A model generated the notes under the pieces. That model saw nothing but the letters and a program-made list of their open reading frames with translations. It did not search any database and had not been told where the DNA came from. From assembly GCF_900016645.1 (NCBI RefSeq), contig NZ_CDGJ01000003.1: a DNA stretch of 64,000 bases. The stretch is one strand, 5' to 3'. Positions 16,501 through 25,852 of the stretch are shown one piece after another. Position 1 is the first letter of the stretch. Each line of letters opens with the position of its first letter. This DNA comes from Acididesulfobacillus acetoxydans. GTDB taxonomy: Bacteria; Bacillota; Desulfitobacteriia; Desulfitobacteriales; Desulfitobacteriaceae. The position numbers and the translations under genes are program-made.

Positions 16501-17093
16501 AGCCCGAACGCTCCCAGAAGTTTATGCAGGGACCCCGCCTCCGGCAGAAAAATGAATTGCCCCTCAATCTGGGGAATCCCGGAAATCTGAGTATCGATAA
16601 AAAGAACTTGCTCGTCCAGCGTCCCCTCCTCCAACAAGATCGCGTCCAGAATCGCCCCCGCCATATCGACCGCCAGAGCGGGCACGGACGGGTGGAGCGG
16701 AACACCCGAAAACTGTGCTAAAGCGATGAGGAAAGAGCTGACCATGATATTGCCCACTTCTTTGAGAGCGGATTGCGCCAGCTCGTCGGCATAGAGGTCC
16801 GGAGTTTCCCCGCTCTGGATCAACGCCTGAACGACAATCTCCGCACTTTCAAGCGGAAAGAAAAAAACCGCTTTGCCCGGGGCCTCTCCTTCCGCCTTAA
16901 CATAGATCACGGCCTGAGGCTCGTCCATCTGACCGATTACTCCGGCCATCTCTTGAAAACTAACAGCCCACACTTCGGGTACGGACATGGCAATTCGCCT
17001 CTGCAGCAGGGTCGACAAGGCGGTGGCGGCATGTCCCGAACCGATATTGCCGATCTCGCGCAGGACATCTAAATGGATCTGACTGATCTCCAC
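16497..17093 (-). CDS. cheC: CheY-P phosphatase CheC
   Basis: A 198-residue CheC with both phosphatase half-sites: LREIGNIGSGHAATALSTLL (Glu and Asn, near residues 10-17) and ELAQSALKEVGNIMVSSFLIAL (Glu and Asn, near 107-114). It removes phosphate from CheY-P in the adaptation pathway. The open frame extends to 17375, but the domain begins at GTG 17093, which immediately follows the ycgR stop, with AAAGGA upstream within the end of that gene. Translational coupling to both neighbours is likely. Confidence 0.93.
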   Translation of the reverse strand: MEISQIHLDVLREIGNIGSGHAATALSTLLQRRIAMSVPEVWAVSFQEMAGVIGQMDEPQAVIYVKAEGEAPGKAVFFFPLESAEIVVQALIQSGETPDLYADELAQSALKEVGNIMVSSFLIALAQFSGVPLHPSVPALAVDMAGAILDAILLEEGTLDEQVLFIDTQISGIPQIEGQFIFLPEAGSLHKLLGAFGL

Positions 17094-17094
17094 C

Positions 17095-17739
17095 TTACAC
17101 CAGTCCTTTCTTGCGCATGGTTCTCTGCAGATCAAAGATACAGCGAATGATCCGATCCCGTTCGCGTTCCGGAATTTCGTCAAACCGCGCCGAAACGGTG
17201 TAAGACTTGCCATCTTCATCCTTCTCCACCCGAGAAACATAGGCGGGGGTCTGAATTTCACCCGTGGGTAATTGCAAATACAGATACAATAAAGCCCTCT
17301 CCTCAATCTCCTCTTTGGCCCGGAAGCGGACGCCCCCGCCGCTGAGATCCAGCATGCCGCCGAGTCTCTGCTCACTTAAGCCGTCTTGAATCACCGACCG
17401 GTAAGCCATCGGGTAAAAAGCGGGAAGTCGGACGAAGCTGCGCCTTTGAACTCTGCGTATTTCCTCAGGCACATCCAAAACCAGAACCGGAACGGGCAGA
17501 GCAATTCTTTGGATGACCTTGGCGTCAAAACTGTAGGCCGAGAATTCATCCGCAAAAGCTATTTCCACCTCGCTTCCCTCACGGACGGGCACGATCTCTC
17601 GGTCCCGGTAAGGAGCGCCCACGGAAACCAGCCGGTTCCCCACTTCATCAATGCGGGTCCGGTACCTTCCGGCATACTCCCCTTCCGTTACGACGAGCTC
17701 CACCGCCAAACCCGGCTTTAACTTTTCTTTGTGTGACAA
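17095..17739 (-). CDS. ycgR: PilZ-domain flagellar brake protein, YcgR type
   Basis: YcgR-like proteins bind cyclic di-GMP and slow the flagellar motor. The 214-residue protein has an N-terminal YcgR domain (LKPGLAVELVVTEGEYAGRYRTRIDEV) and a C-terminal PilZ domain with the c-di-GMP motifs RRVQRRSFVRLP and DLSGGGVRF. The open frame runs to 17874, over the end of flhG. I prefer TTG at 17739 (LSHKEKLKPG), which has AAGGGTGG 6 bases upstream and gives the normal family length. Confidence 0.9.
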   Translation of the reverse strand: MSHKEKLKPGLAVELVVTEGEYAGRYRTRIDEVGNRLVSVGAPYRDREIVPVREGSEVEIAFADEFSAYSFDAKVIQRIALPVPVLVLDVPEEIRRVQRRSFVRLPAFYPMAYRSVIQDGLSEQRLGGMLDLSGGGVRFRAKEEIEERALLYLYLQLPTGEIQTPAYVSRVEKDEDGKSYTVSARFDEIPERERDRIIRCIFDLQRTMRKKGLV

Positions 17740-17768
17740 GCGGAACCACCCTTTCAGGCCAATATATC

Positions 17769-18632
17769 CTAAAAGACACGCAGGATCCGGTTGAGAAACC
17801 CGCGCATACCCTGGGAGCTGCGCGGCGGCTGCAAATACAAGCCTGAAACTTTGCCGGCAATCCATTCTATGCACCTGTAAGCGGAACTTGCCGGATAAGT
17901 CAGCGCCAAGGGTACCTGCTCCATCACCGCCCGCTTCACCAACGGATCCTCGTACACCCAGCCCAACAACGTCAAAGACCCATGCAGAAACCTTTCCACA
18001 GCCGCAGCCAGACGCCCGAAAGTCTCCATGGCCTCCCCCTCGTCTGCGACCCGGTTGACGACAACGTTAACCGGCACGCTTTCCCGGCCTTGACACAAAG
18101 CTTTAAAGAGGGCGTAGGCATCCGTCAAAGCCGTCGGCTCCGGTGTCGTGAGCAGAATCACGTCATCGGAGGCCCGGAGGAAATTGAGCACGGTGCGGTT
18201 AAGCCCCGCGCCGGTGTCTATGATTAAAATGTCCCCCATTTTGTCCAGACGCCCTAAGTTAGCCAACGAATGAACCAAACGGGTGCGCTCCAGATCCGCC
18301 AGATCCGGCACACCGGACCCGCCCGGAAGAATTCCTATCCCTTTCGGCCCGGCCGCCACGATTTCCTCAATCGTTCTTTCCCCCGCCAGCAAATGGCTCA
18401 TCGTGTAGACCGGAGTAATGCCGCAAGCCACATCCACGTTGGCCATGCCCAAATCACCGTCCAAGATGAGAACCCTGTAGCCGTAATCCGTCAGGGCCAA
18501 GGCCAGGTTCACGCTGAAAGCGGTCTTCCCGACCCCGCCCTTGCCGCTGGTGACGGAAATGACCCGGATGGCACGTTTCGTTTCCGCCTTCTGAGAGACC
18601 ATTTCGCGCAGTATCCTCGCTTGGTCAGGCAT
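17769..18632 (-). CDS. flhG: Flagellar number regulator FlhG (MinD-like ATPase)
   Basis: FlhG (YlxH/FleN) is a MinD-type ATPase that works with FlhF to set flagellar position and number. The deviant Walker A box is VTSGKGGVGKTAFSVNLALAL, followed by ILDGDLGMANVDVACG and DILIIDTGAGLNRTVLNFL. The C-terminus holds an amphipathic stretch (RGFLNRILRVF) that may dock on the membrane. ATG at 18632 (MPDQARILREMV) has GGGGAGGAGG upstream and overlaps the flhF end by 8 bases; the longer frame to 18695 is rejected. Confidence 0.95.
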   Translation of the reverse strand: MPDQARILREMVSQKAETKRAIRVISVTSGKGGVGKTAFSVNLALALTDYGYRVLILDGDLGMANVDVACGITPVYTMSHLLAGERTIEEIVAAGPKGIGILPGGSGVPDLADLERTRLVHSLANLGRLDKMGDILIIDTGAGLNRTVLNFLRASDDVILLTTPEPTALTDAYALFKALCQGRESVPVNVVVNRVADEGEAMETFGRLAAAVERFLHGSLTLLGWVYEDPLVKRAVMEQVPLALTYPASSAYRCIEWIAGKVSGLYLQPPRSSQGMRGFLNRILRVF

Positions 18633-19917
18633 ACATGTCCTCCTCCCCCAGAACATAGTCTGCCAGGCGTCCCGCGTCCGCCGCTTCGATATCATCGGGA
18701 ACGTTTTGCCCTGTCGTCAAATAAGCCGTCGGCAAAGTCGTCTGTTCCAGAATGTTGAGGAGGCTCCCCGCACGGCTGGTCTCGTCTAGCTTGGTCAACA
18801 CTAGGTGCGTGGCAAAGGACTTAAAACGCTGAAACACTTGCAGCTGATCGACGGTCTGGGTCGTGGCACTCAGGACCAGCAGGGTCAGGTCGGGCTTCGC
18901 CTGCTCCAAAAAGGCCCGCAGTTCGGACATATGGGCATCATGCAGCGGGCTGCGGCCGGCGGTGTCAATGAAAATGATCTCTTTGTCAGCATACCGGTTC
19001 AGTGTCCCCCTGAGCTCGGTCGGAGTCATGGCCACATCCATCGGCACCCCGATAATCCCGGCAAAGGTCTTCAATTGCTCTACGGCCGCGACCCGGTAGG
19101 TGTCCACCGTGACCAAGGCCACCCGGCGTTTATCGACAAGGCTAAACCCCGCCGCCAATTTGCCGATGGTCGTGGTCTTTCCCACCCCGGTCGGACCGAC
19201 CAGTGCCACGACCAGCGGCGCCCGCATGCCCGGCACAATTCTGGCCGTCGGGTTGCAGAGGCGGCTCACGTTTTCCCGGATAGCGGACCAAACCAAGCTC
19301 CGGTCCGACCATTGCTCCTCCGGCAGTTGTCCTTGAACCCGGCGCAGGAGGCGCATCGTCAGCGCCTCGCCGATTCCCCTGCGCCTCAGCCCCTCGGCCC
19401 AGCCTTGCAGGGCCTGAGGCCAGATCGAACTCATCTGACGCAGGCTCTCCATTTGCCGGCTCATGTCGCTCACCAAGGTCTGCGTCTGACGCAGTTCCGT
19501 CAGCACGGCACTCACATCCGTATGAGCGTTCCCGACCCCGGGATCCTCGGGCGCGCGCTCCGGACGCGCGGCCGGGGCAGGCGTGTGCTGGGCCGCGGCC
19601 GGGGCAGGCGCGCTCTGGGACTCGGCCGGGGTAGGCGCGCGCCGGGACTCAGCCGGGGTAGGCGCGCGCCGGGACTCAGCCGGGGTAGGCACGCGCCGGG
19701 ACTCAGCCGTATACGCTTCCGGCACCGGCCCCGGCAGGGGACGGGACCGCTCCTCTATGGCCGCCATAATTTCCACTTTGATTTTGCCAAAAAATCCGAG
19801 AAACCCGCCTTCCCGATATTGGCGTGTTTGCAGGATTATGGCCTCCGGCCCTAAGTCCTTTTTGACTTTGCCCACGGTTTCCGCCACATTTTCCCCCGTA
19901 AAACGCTTAACCCGCAT
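18625..19917 (-). CDS. flhF: Flagellar SRP-like GTPase FlhF
   Basis: FlhF is the third SRP-type GTPase, recruiting early flagellar parts to the membrane. It starts MRVKRFTGENVAETVGKVKKDLGPEAIILQTR (ATG 19917, overlapping the flhA stop). The NG GTPase core is clear: VALVGPTGVGKTTTIGKLAAGF, VTVDTYRVAAVEQLKTF, IFIDTAGRSPLHDAHM and LTKLDETSRAG. Between the N-terminal B domain and the NG domain lies a Pro/Ala-rich linker containing near-identical AESRRAPTP repeats (listed separately). The total of 430 residues is typical. Confidence 0.96.
   Translation of the reverse strand: MRVKRFTGENVAETVGKVKKDLGPEAIILQTRQYREGGFLGFFGKIKVEIMAAIEERSRPLPGPVPEAYTAESRRVPTPAESRRAPTPAESRRAPTPAESQSAPAPAAAQHTPAPAARPERAPEDPGVGNAHTDVSAVLTELRQTQTLVSDMSRQMESLRQMSSIWPQALQGWAEGLRRRGIGEALTMRLLRRVQGQLPEEQWSDRSLVWSAIRENVSRLCNPTARIVPGMRAPLVVALVGPTGVGKTTTIGKLAAGFSLVDKRRVALVTVDTYRVAAVEQLKTFAGIIGVPMDVAMTPTELRGTLNRYADKEIIFIDTAGRSPLHDAHMSELRAFLEQAKPDLTLLVLSATTQTVDQLQVFQRFKSFATHLVLTKLDETSRAGSLLNILEQTTLPTAYLTTGQNVPDDIEAADAGRLADYVLGEEDMYA
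19568..19710 (-). repeat. 27-base in-frame tandem repeats in flhF
   Basis: About five copies of a 27-base unit encode AESRRVPTP, AESRRAPTP (twice), AESQSAPAP and a degenerate copy. Copies nearest 19640-19706 are almost identical, which implies recent expansion or gene-conversion homogenisation. They fall in the flexible linker, so copy number can vary without touching the GTPase. Confidence 0.9.
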
Positions 19918-21979
19918 GACCCGGCACCACCATTCCCACGGCCTGGACTTGAACGCCCGGCACGAGTTCATTATAGGACAACAAGGTTAACTGCGGGAGC
20001 TGACGTTCCGTCACCCGCCTCAGGTTAATCCGCACCAGCGCGGCGCAGACCAGCACCGGCGACTGCCCTTTGAGCATCATCTTTTCCACCTCCCGGCTCA
20101 ACGCCTGAATTAAATCTTGCAGAACCTGCGGATCAAGGGACAAATAAGATCCGTAGTCCGAAGGCTGAATGCTGTCCAAAATCTGCTGTTCCACTTTGGG
20201 GTCAAGAGTAAGCACCGGCAAAACTTTATCTTTGCCCAGCAGGGGCTGCAAGATCGGCCTGGCCAAAGCCTGTCGGACGTGTTCGGTCAGCTTGTCCAAG
20301 TCCTTGCCCGCCGGCGCGTGATCGGCCAAAGTTTCCAAAATCGTTGCCAGATCGCGAATCGAGACCCGTTCGCGCAGGAGGTTGCTTAGAATCTTCTGCA
20401 CTTGCCCAAGGTTGAGCAGATCCGGAACCAGTTCCTCCACGACCGCCGGAGATTGCCGGCGGACATTCTCCACCAAAGTCTTGACATCCTGCCGGCTCAG
20501 GATCTCCCAGGCCTCATTCTTGATGACCTCTGTCAGATGGGTGGCGAGTACCGTCGGGGCGTCCACGACCGTGCAACCCGCGATTTCCGCCTGCTCGCGG
20601 TACATCGCGTGAATCCACTTGGCCTCCAGACCAAAAGCCGGTTCTTTAGTCGGAGTTCCCGGAATCTTGTCCTCCTTCCCTCCCCCGCCCATGGCCAGGT
20701 ATTGGTCGGCCAGCAGTTCTCCCCCTGCCACCTCCGCGCCTCTTAATTTTATGACATATTGGTTGGGTTGCAGGTTCATGTTATCGCGAATCCGGATGAT
20801 CGGAACGATGAAACCCAGCTCTCCGGCAATCTGACGCCGAATCAGCACCACCCGGTCCAACAGGTCCCCCCCCTGCTGGGAGTCCACCAAAGAGATGAGT
20901 GCGTAACCCAACTCCAACTCCATATGATCGACCTGCAAGAGCCCCAGCACGTTTTCCGGCTTCTTGCTTTCGGCCAAAGCGCTTTCCCTGGCAGCCGCAC
21001 TTTCCTGCCCGACCTCCGCTTTCTTAGTCCGCCTGATCAGCACCCCGGCTAAAATTAAGACGGAAGCGACCAAGAGCATGGGGAATTTGGGCAGACCGAG
21101 AAGGGCGAGCAGAATCAAAACAGCCCCCGTTATGAACAGGGCCTTAGGCGCGCTCAACAATTGTCTGGAAAGATCCTGACCCAAATTGGCCTCTGACGCC
21201 CCGGCGCGGGTCACGACCAGCCCTGTCGCCGTAGAAATGAGCAGGGCCGGAATCTGTGAGACCAAGCCATCCCCGATGGTCAGCAGGGTATAGGTGTGCA
21301 ATGCGTCAGGCCAGGACATCCCCCTGAGAACAACACCCGCGATAAAGCCGCCGATGATGTTAATGAAGAGAATGATAATGGCGGCAATGGCATCTCCCTT
21401 AACGAACTTGCTGGCTCCGTCCATCGACCCGTAGAAATCCGCTTCCTGCTGGATTTTCCTCCGCCGCTCGCGGGCTTGCTCGTCATTGATGATGCCGGCG
21501 TTCAGATCCGCGTCGATCGCCATCTGCTTGCCCGGCATGGCGTCCAGAGTGAATCTGGCCGCCACTTCCGAGACCCGTTCCGCCCCTTTGGTAATGACGA
21601 TAAACTGGACCACCACCAAAATCACGAAAACGATAAACCCGACCACAGGGTTGCCGCCGATGACGAACTGACCGAATTGCTGAATCACTTGCCCGGCGGC
21701 GCCGTTGAGGAGAATCAGCCGGGTGGTGGAAATATTGAGAGAAAGCCTGAATAAGGTCATCGTGAGGAGCAGAGAAGGAAGCACGGAAAACTCCAGCGGC
21801 TCCTTGAGAAAAAAGGACATCATGAGTGTCAGGACCGCCCCAGTGATGTTCAAAGTGATGAGAATATCCAAGAGGCCGGGGGGAAGGGGTATGACCATCA
21901 TCACCACGATCCCGACCAAACCCAGAGCCGCCAGAATATCCGTATGCGCTAACAAACGTTTTGGTACGGTTACAGCCAA
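19907..21979 (-). CDS. flhA: Flagellar export gate protein FlhA
   Basis: FlhA is the large export-gate subunit of the flagellar type III apparatus: about eight membrane spans and a cytoplasmic ring that docks substrates. The 690-residue protein carries the FHIPEP-family N-terminal half (IPLPPGLLDILITLNITGAVLTLMMSFFLKEPLEFSVLPSLLL, RVSEVAARFTLDAMPGKQMAIDADLNAG and the following RRRKIQQEADFYGSMDGASKFVKGDAIA), and the cytoplasmic domain with VDAPTVLATHLTEVIKNEAWEILSRQDVKTLVE. The start is a TTG at 21979 preceded by GGGGGTG. A 129-base gap separates it from flhB. Confidence 0.97.
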   Translation of the reverse strand: MAVTVPKRLLAHTDILAALGLVGIVVMMVIPLPPGLLDILITLNITGAVLTLMMSFFLKEPLEFSVLPSLLLTMTLFRLSLNISTTRLILLNGAAGQVIQQFGQFVIGGNPVVGFIVFVILVVVQFIVITKGAERVSEVAARFTLDAMPGKQMAIDADLNAGIINDEQARERRRKIQQEADFYGSMDGASKFVKGDAIAAIIILFINIIGGFIAGVVLRGMSWPDALHTYTLLTIGDGLVSQIPALLISTATGLVVTRAGASEANLGQDLSRQLLSAPKALFITGAVLILLALLGLPKFPMLLVASVLILAGVLIRRTKKAEVGQESAAARESALAESKKPENVLGLLQVDHMELELGYALISLVDSQQGGDLLDRVVLIRRQIAGELGFIVPIIRIRDNMNLQPNQYVIKLRGAEVAGGELLADQYLAMGGGGKEDKIPGTPTKEPAFGLEAKWIHAMYREQAEIAGCTVVDAPTVLATHLTEVIKNEAWEILSRQDVKTLVENVRRQSPAVVEELVPDLLNLGQVQKILSNLLRERVSIRDLATILETLADHAPAGKDLDKLTEHVRQALARPILQPLLGKDKVLPVLTLDPKVEQQILDSIQPSDYGSYLSLDPQVLQDLIQALSREVEKMMLKGQSPVLVCAALVRINLRRVTERQLPQLTLLSYNELVPGVQVQAVGMVVPGHAG

Positions 21980-22108
21980 TTTAACACCCCCTTTCCCACT
22001 TTATCCCATCCTAAACCTCCCGCTTCCGCCAGCGGACAGAGGTCCGCTGACCCGCTCCGCCGCGGACAGCCTCCGCCGGCGCAGTCGCACCGCGCGCTTG
22101 CAACGAGT

Positions 22109-23152
22109 TCACCTTCTCCTCTTCAGCCGGTAGACAAAAGCCAGAACTTCCGCCACCGCCTTATAGAGTTCCGCCGGGACGGCCTCGCCCAGATCGACCT
22201 GGGCATAAAGCGCCCGGGCCAGCGGCTTATTTTCCAGGATCGTAATCCCGTACTCCCGAGCCATCTCCCGGATGCGCAAGGCCACCGCGTCCTGACCTTT
22301 GGCTACGACAAATGGCGCGCTTTTTTCCGCGGGCTCATAGCGAAGGGCTACGGAAATATGGGTCGGGTTTGTCACCACGACATCCGCTTTCTTCAGATCC
22401 TGCATCATGCGGCGGCTGGCCATGGCCCTCTGCCTCCTTTTGATCTCCGAGCGGATCTGGGGGCTGCCCTCCGTCTGCTTAAATTCCTCCTTCAGTTCCT
22501 CGCGGGACATGCGCAAATTCTTCTCATAGTCCCAGCGCTGATAGAGATAATCGGCCACGGCCAAGACCAAAAAGGAAAGAGAAATTCTCCAACCCAAACT
22601 TAAAACGGCATGGCCCAAGAAAACCGCCGCCTGACCCACGTCCAGCCGCTGCAGGGCCGGGAACACCTCCAGGTTATCCCGCACCGAGACGTAGAGGCAA
22701 TAACCGATCACGATGACTTTGAGCAGAGATTTGGCCAATTCCATCCAGGCTTTGCTGCCGAACATCCGTTTGAATCCGTTAACCGGGTTCAGACGGGCCA
22801 AGTCCGGTTTCAACGGTTCGGAGGTGAAGAGGGTTTTGACCTGCAGAAAGTTCCCCGCCAGCGCGATGATCGCTCCGGCCGCGAAGACCGGGGCCGCGAT
22901 TTGCACGGAGGCCCAGAGCAAGTTAACCATCAGACCTGAGACCGAGTGAATATTCCAGTGGGTATCCGCACCCCAAACATACGGGAAAAGTACCTCCAAG
23001 CGCTGCAGCATGACCGGAAGCCAAAACTTCAGCACCGCCACAAAACCCAAAAGCATGACTGCGGATGTGAGCTCCTGACTCTTGAGGACCTGTCCTTTCT
23101 TGCGGGCCTCCTGTCTGCGCCTGGGGGTCGCCGTGAATTGCTTTTCACTCAT
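22109..23152 (-). CDS. flhB: Flagellar export switch protein FlhB
   Basis: FlhB controls the order of export and cleaves itself at a conserved NPTH site, seen here as VVTNPTHISVALRYEP. Four membrane spans precede the cytoplasmic domain. ATG at 23152 (MSEKQFTATPRRRQEARKKGQVLKSQEL) matches the family start and overlaps the fliR stop by 4 bases; the frame upstream to 23185 belongs to the fliR end. Length is 347 residues. Confidence 0.97.
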   Translation of the reverse strand: MSEKQFTATPRRRQEARKKGQVLKSQELTSAVMLLGFVAVLKFWLPVMLQRLEVLFPYVWGADTHWNIHSVSGLMVNLLWASVQIAAPVFAAGAIIALAGNFLQVKTLFTSEPLKPDLARLNPVNGFKRMFGSKAWMELAKSLLKVIVIGYCLYVSVRDNLEVFPALQRLDVGQAAVFLGHAVLSLGWRISLSFLVLAVADYLYQRWDYEKNLRMSREELKEEFKQTEGSPQIRSEIKRRQRAMASRRMMQDLKKADVVVTNPTHISVALRYEPAEKSAPFVVAKGQDAVALRIREMAREYGITILENKPLARALYAQVDLGEAVPAELYKAVAEVLAFVYRLKRRR

Positions 23153-23928
23153 GCCTTCCACCCGCGGTAGAGTTGCAAAAGCCAATCCATGCTCGTGTTA
23201 AAAAGATGGGAGACCGACTCGGCGAACAGCGGCATAGCCATAAACAAAAGAATAAAACCGAAGATGATTTTGACGGCAAAGATAATGGAAAAGACGTTAA
23301 TCTGCGGCACCGCGCGGGTGAGAAGGCCTACACCCAAGTCCGCCAAGAGCATGGCACCGAAGACCGGCATGGCCAATTGCACCGAGAGCGCAAAGATTTC
23401 CACGGCCAAGCGGACGAAAAAGGCTATCCCTAAAGGGAGTCCCGCCGGACTGATCGGAACATAGACATAACTTTTCACCATCGCCGCAATCAGGTAGTAA
23501 TGCGCATTGGTCGCCAGGAGGAGCATCGTGGCCAGGACCATCTCAAAGTTGCCCATCATGGGACTCTGCATGCCATAGACCGGGTCCAAAGCGTTTCCCA
23601 TGGTAAACCCCATTTGCAGGTCTATCAATTGTCCGGCTCCCTCCACAATGGAGGTCAGGGCAGAGATGACAAAACCGATGACCAGCCCGACCCATGTCTC
23701 TTTCAGGATCAAAGCAAAGTAAAGCAGAAACTCGGCGGGGATTTGCGGCTGCGAAGCCCGGATGAGCGGATACAGGATCATGGACAGGCTCACGGCCAAC
23801 CCCAATTTGACGAGAGCCGGAACCCCCCGGGCCCCGAACACCGGGGCCAGCATAATCATCCCGGCCCAGCGCGCCAAGATCAGCAGGAATAAGGAAATAT
23901 TCCATTGCAAAAGCCCCGCCAGATCCAC
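23149..23928 (-). CDS. fliR: Flagellar export gate protein FliR
   Basis: FliR, with FliP and FliQ, forms the membrane core of the flagellar export gate. This 259-residue protein is hydrophobic throughout, with the family stretches ARWAGMIMLAPVFGARGVPALVKLGLAVSLS, GLVIGFVISALTSIVEGAGQLIDLQMGFTMGNALDPVYG and FALSVQLAMPVFGAMLLADLGVGLLTRAVPQINVF. It overlaps flhB by 4 bases and follows fliQ by 30 bases. Confidence 0.96.
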   Translation of the reverse strand: MDLAGLLQWNISLFLLILARWAGMIMLAPVFGARGVPALVKLGLAVSLSMILYPLIRASQPQIPAEFLLYFALILKETWVGLVIGFVISALTSIVEGAGQLIDLQMGFTMGNALDPVYGMQSPMMGNFEMVLATMLLLATNAHYYLIAAMVKSYVYVPISPAGLPLGIAFFVRLAVEIFALSVQLAMPVFGAMLLADLGVGLLTRAVPQINVFSIIFAVKIIFGFILLFMAMPLFAESVSHLFNTSMDWLLQLYRGWKA

Positions 23929-23958
23929 GTTCCAGCCCTCCTCCCGTCCCCCCGGAGA

Positions 23959-24231
23959 CTAGTGCAAAGCAAAAGTCGGCAACTCGTGCAAAAGGTTCGT
24001 CGTGTAAGCCGTCAGGACACTCAGCATCCACGGTCCCAGCACGAGCATCACCACCACAACGGCCAGAATCTTAGGAATGAAAGAAAGGGTTTGCTCCTGA
24101 ATCTGGGTCATCGCCTGGAAAACACTGACCAACAGTCCGACCAGGAGCGCGACCCCCAGGATCGGCCCCCCCACCAGCAGGGCGGTGCCCAAAGCCTCTT
24201 TGGCCATGTATAGGACTTCGTTTTGACTCAT
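23959..24231 (-). CDS. fliQ: Flagellar export gate protein FliQ
   Basis: A 90-residue protein with two long membrane helices (ALLVGGPILGVALLVGLLVSVFQAMTQIQEQTLSFIPKILAVVVVMLVLGPWML), the signature of FliQ. The gene lies between fliP and fliR, in the universal order. Confidence 0.97.
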   Translation of the reverse strand: MSQNEVLYMAKEALGTALLVGGPILGVALLVGLLVSVFQAMTQIQEQTLSFIPKILAVVVVMLVLGPWMLSVLTAYTTNLLHELPTFALH

Positions 24232-24263
24232 AACTCACTCCTCGTATAACTCACTCCCCGGCT

Positions 24264-24929
24264 TCAGTGAAAACTCGTTACCAGCGACTGCACTACCAAA
24301 TGCCAGCCGTCAACCAAGACAAAAAGCAAAAGCTTGAAAGGCAGAGAGACCATCATCGGGGGGAGCATCATCATCCCCATGGACATCAGGGTACTGGAAA
24401 CGATCATGTCTATGATCATAAAAGGGATAAAGATGGCAAAGCCCATTTGAAAAGCCGTTTTCAGTTCGCTGATAATGAAAGCCGGAATGAGAACATAGGT
24501 CGGGATGTCTCCGTAAGTCTTTGGCCTCTTGATCTTGGCCAGAGTGACAAAAAGCTGCAGGTCATCTTGCCGTGTCTGTTTGAACATAAAAGTGCGCAAG
24601 GGTTCTTCGGCTTTACCTAAAGCCTGTGTCTGACTGATTTGGTGATGCAGATAGGGTTGCAGGGCCTGGGTGTTAATCTGACTTAAGGTCGGCTCCATGA
24701 CGAACAGCGTCAGGAAAAGGGAGAGCCCGATCAGCACCTGGTTCGGCGGCAGCTGCTGCGTACCCAGAGCATTGCGCACAAAAGAGAGGACGACAATAAT
24801 GCGAGTAAACGAGGTCATCAAGATCAGAATGGCCGGTGCCAAGGACAGTACCGTTACGAGCAGCAGAATCTGCAAAGAAGTACTGAGCTGCTGTCCGGTG
24901 CTGTTGCCAAAATTGAGCGCCAAGTTCAT
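24264..24929 (-). CDS. fliP: Flagellar export gate protein FliP
   Basis: FliP forms a ring in the export gate. Diagnostic stretches are LAPAILILMTSFTRIIVVLSFVRNALGTQQLPPNQVLIGLSLFLTLFVM and YVLIPAFIISELKTAFQMGFAIFIPFMIIDMIVSSTLMSMGMMMLPPMMVSLPFKLLLFVLVDGW. At 221 residues it is of usual size. Unlike the E. coli protein it has no clear cleaved signal sequence before the first span. It overlaps fliO by 4 bases. Confidence 0.97.
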   Translation of the reverse strand: MNLALNFGNSTGQQLSTSLQILLLVTVLSLAPAILILMTSFTRIIVVLSFVRNALGTQQLPPNQVLIGLSLFLTLFVMEPTLSQINTQALQPYLHHQISQTQALGKAEEPLRTFMFKQTRQDDLQLFVTLAKIKRPKTYGDIPTYVLIPAFIISELKTAFQMGFAIFIPFMIIDMIVSSTLMSMGMMMLPPMMVSLPFKLLLFVLVDGWHLVVQSLVTSFH

Positions 24930-25420
24930 CGCCGCTCCTCCTCTCCCAGCATCCGGGCCAGCTCACCGGCAAAGGGTTCATCCGACTTAAGTTGAACGAG
25001 TTTACTTCTCCTGCCCCGAAACAGCAGAGCACCCATGCCGGCCAGAAAACCCTCCACCCGGTCCGCCGGGCGGCTGACGATTTCGTCGAGAATCTCGGCC
25101 GCCAGGTCCGGATCGTCTATCTCCGTCAATTTTACCAGGGAATGGTCCGAACCGGCCAACACCTGCAATTTTCCCCCCACTTCCACCAGGTAAAGCGCCT
25201 GTTGACCGCCCAGAAGCTGCCGATCAAGTACCCTGGCCCAGCCGGCGTCCATCCCGCGCAGGGCCGTGCGGTTCAAGCGCCTGATGATCCATAATGCGAC
25301 AATCAATATGACCAGGAAGATGAGGAGTGTTCCGAACAAGCCCCAACCTGAAAACGTGGAATTGAGGGTCTGAATGGATGAAGCAGGCACATAAGGCCGG
25401 TTTTCGATACTGCCCGGCAT
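24926..25420 (-). CDS. fliO: Flagellar biosynthesis protein FliO/FliZ
   Basis: FliO assists assembly of the FliP ring. The 164-residue protein has one membrane span near residues 27-46 (LFGTLLIFLVILIVALWII), then the FliO-type beta domain LDRQLLGGQQALYLVEVGGKLQVLAGSDHSLVKLTEI. The acidic C-terminal tail is poorly conserved. Position between cheY and fliP supports the call. Confidence 0.9.
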   Translation of the reverse strand: MPGSIENRPYVPASSIQTLNSTFSGWGLFGTLLIFLVILIVALWIIRRLNRTALRGMDAGWARVLDRQLLGGQQALYLVEVGGKLQVLAGSDHSLVKLTEIDDPDLAAEILDEIVSRPADRVEGFLAGMGALLFRGRRSKLVQLKSDEPFAGELARMLGEEERR

Positions 25421-25422
25421 CT

Positions 25423-25785
25423 TTACTTCAACGCCTTCGTCACGGCTTCAATCACCCGGTCAGCCTGAAAAGGCTTAACCACGAAATCCTTGGCGCCGGA
25501 TTGAATCGCCTCAATCACCATGGCTTGTTGTCCCATGGCGCTGCACATGATGATTTTGGCTTTGGGATCCCTGTTGCGAATTTCCTTTACCGCCTGCAAG
25601 CCGTCCATTTCCGGCATAGTGATATCCATGATGGTCAGGTCGGGCTTCAATTCCATATACTTCTCGACGGAAACCGCCCCGTTCTCAGCCTCCCCGGCCA
25701 CTACGAAGCCGCCCTTATTGAGAATATCCTTCAGCATCATCCGCATGAAGGCCGCGTCGTCGACGATCATTACCGTTGCGCCCAC
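25423..25785 (-). CDS. cheY: Chemotaxis response regulator CheY
   Basis: CheY carries the phosphoryl signal from CheA to the motor switch. The 120 residues form one receiver domain: acidic pair in MIVDDAAFMRMML, phospho-acceptor Asp in LTIMDITMPEMDG, conserved switch position as Ser in IIMCSAMGQQ, and Lys in FVVKPFQ. GTG at 25785 is the start, with AGGGGG upstream. It lies between its phosphatase-type partner fliY and the export genes, as in Bacillus. Confidence 0.96.
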   Translation of the reverse strand: MGATVMIVDDAAFMRMMLKDILNKGGFVVAGEAENGAVSVEKYMELKPDLTIMDITMPEMDGLQAVKEIRNRDPKAKIIMCSAMGQQAMVIEAIQSGAKDFVVKPFQADRVIEAVTKALK

Positions 25786-25852
25786 AAGTGTTCCCCCTTA
25801 ATTGAGTTTGTCTCACAGCCCGCTTTCCGTCAGCTTACGCCGGTCACAGACC

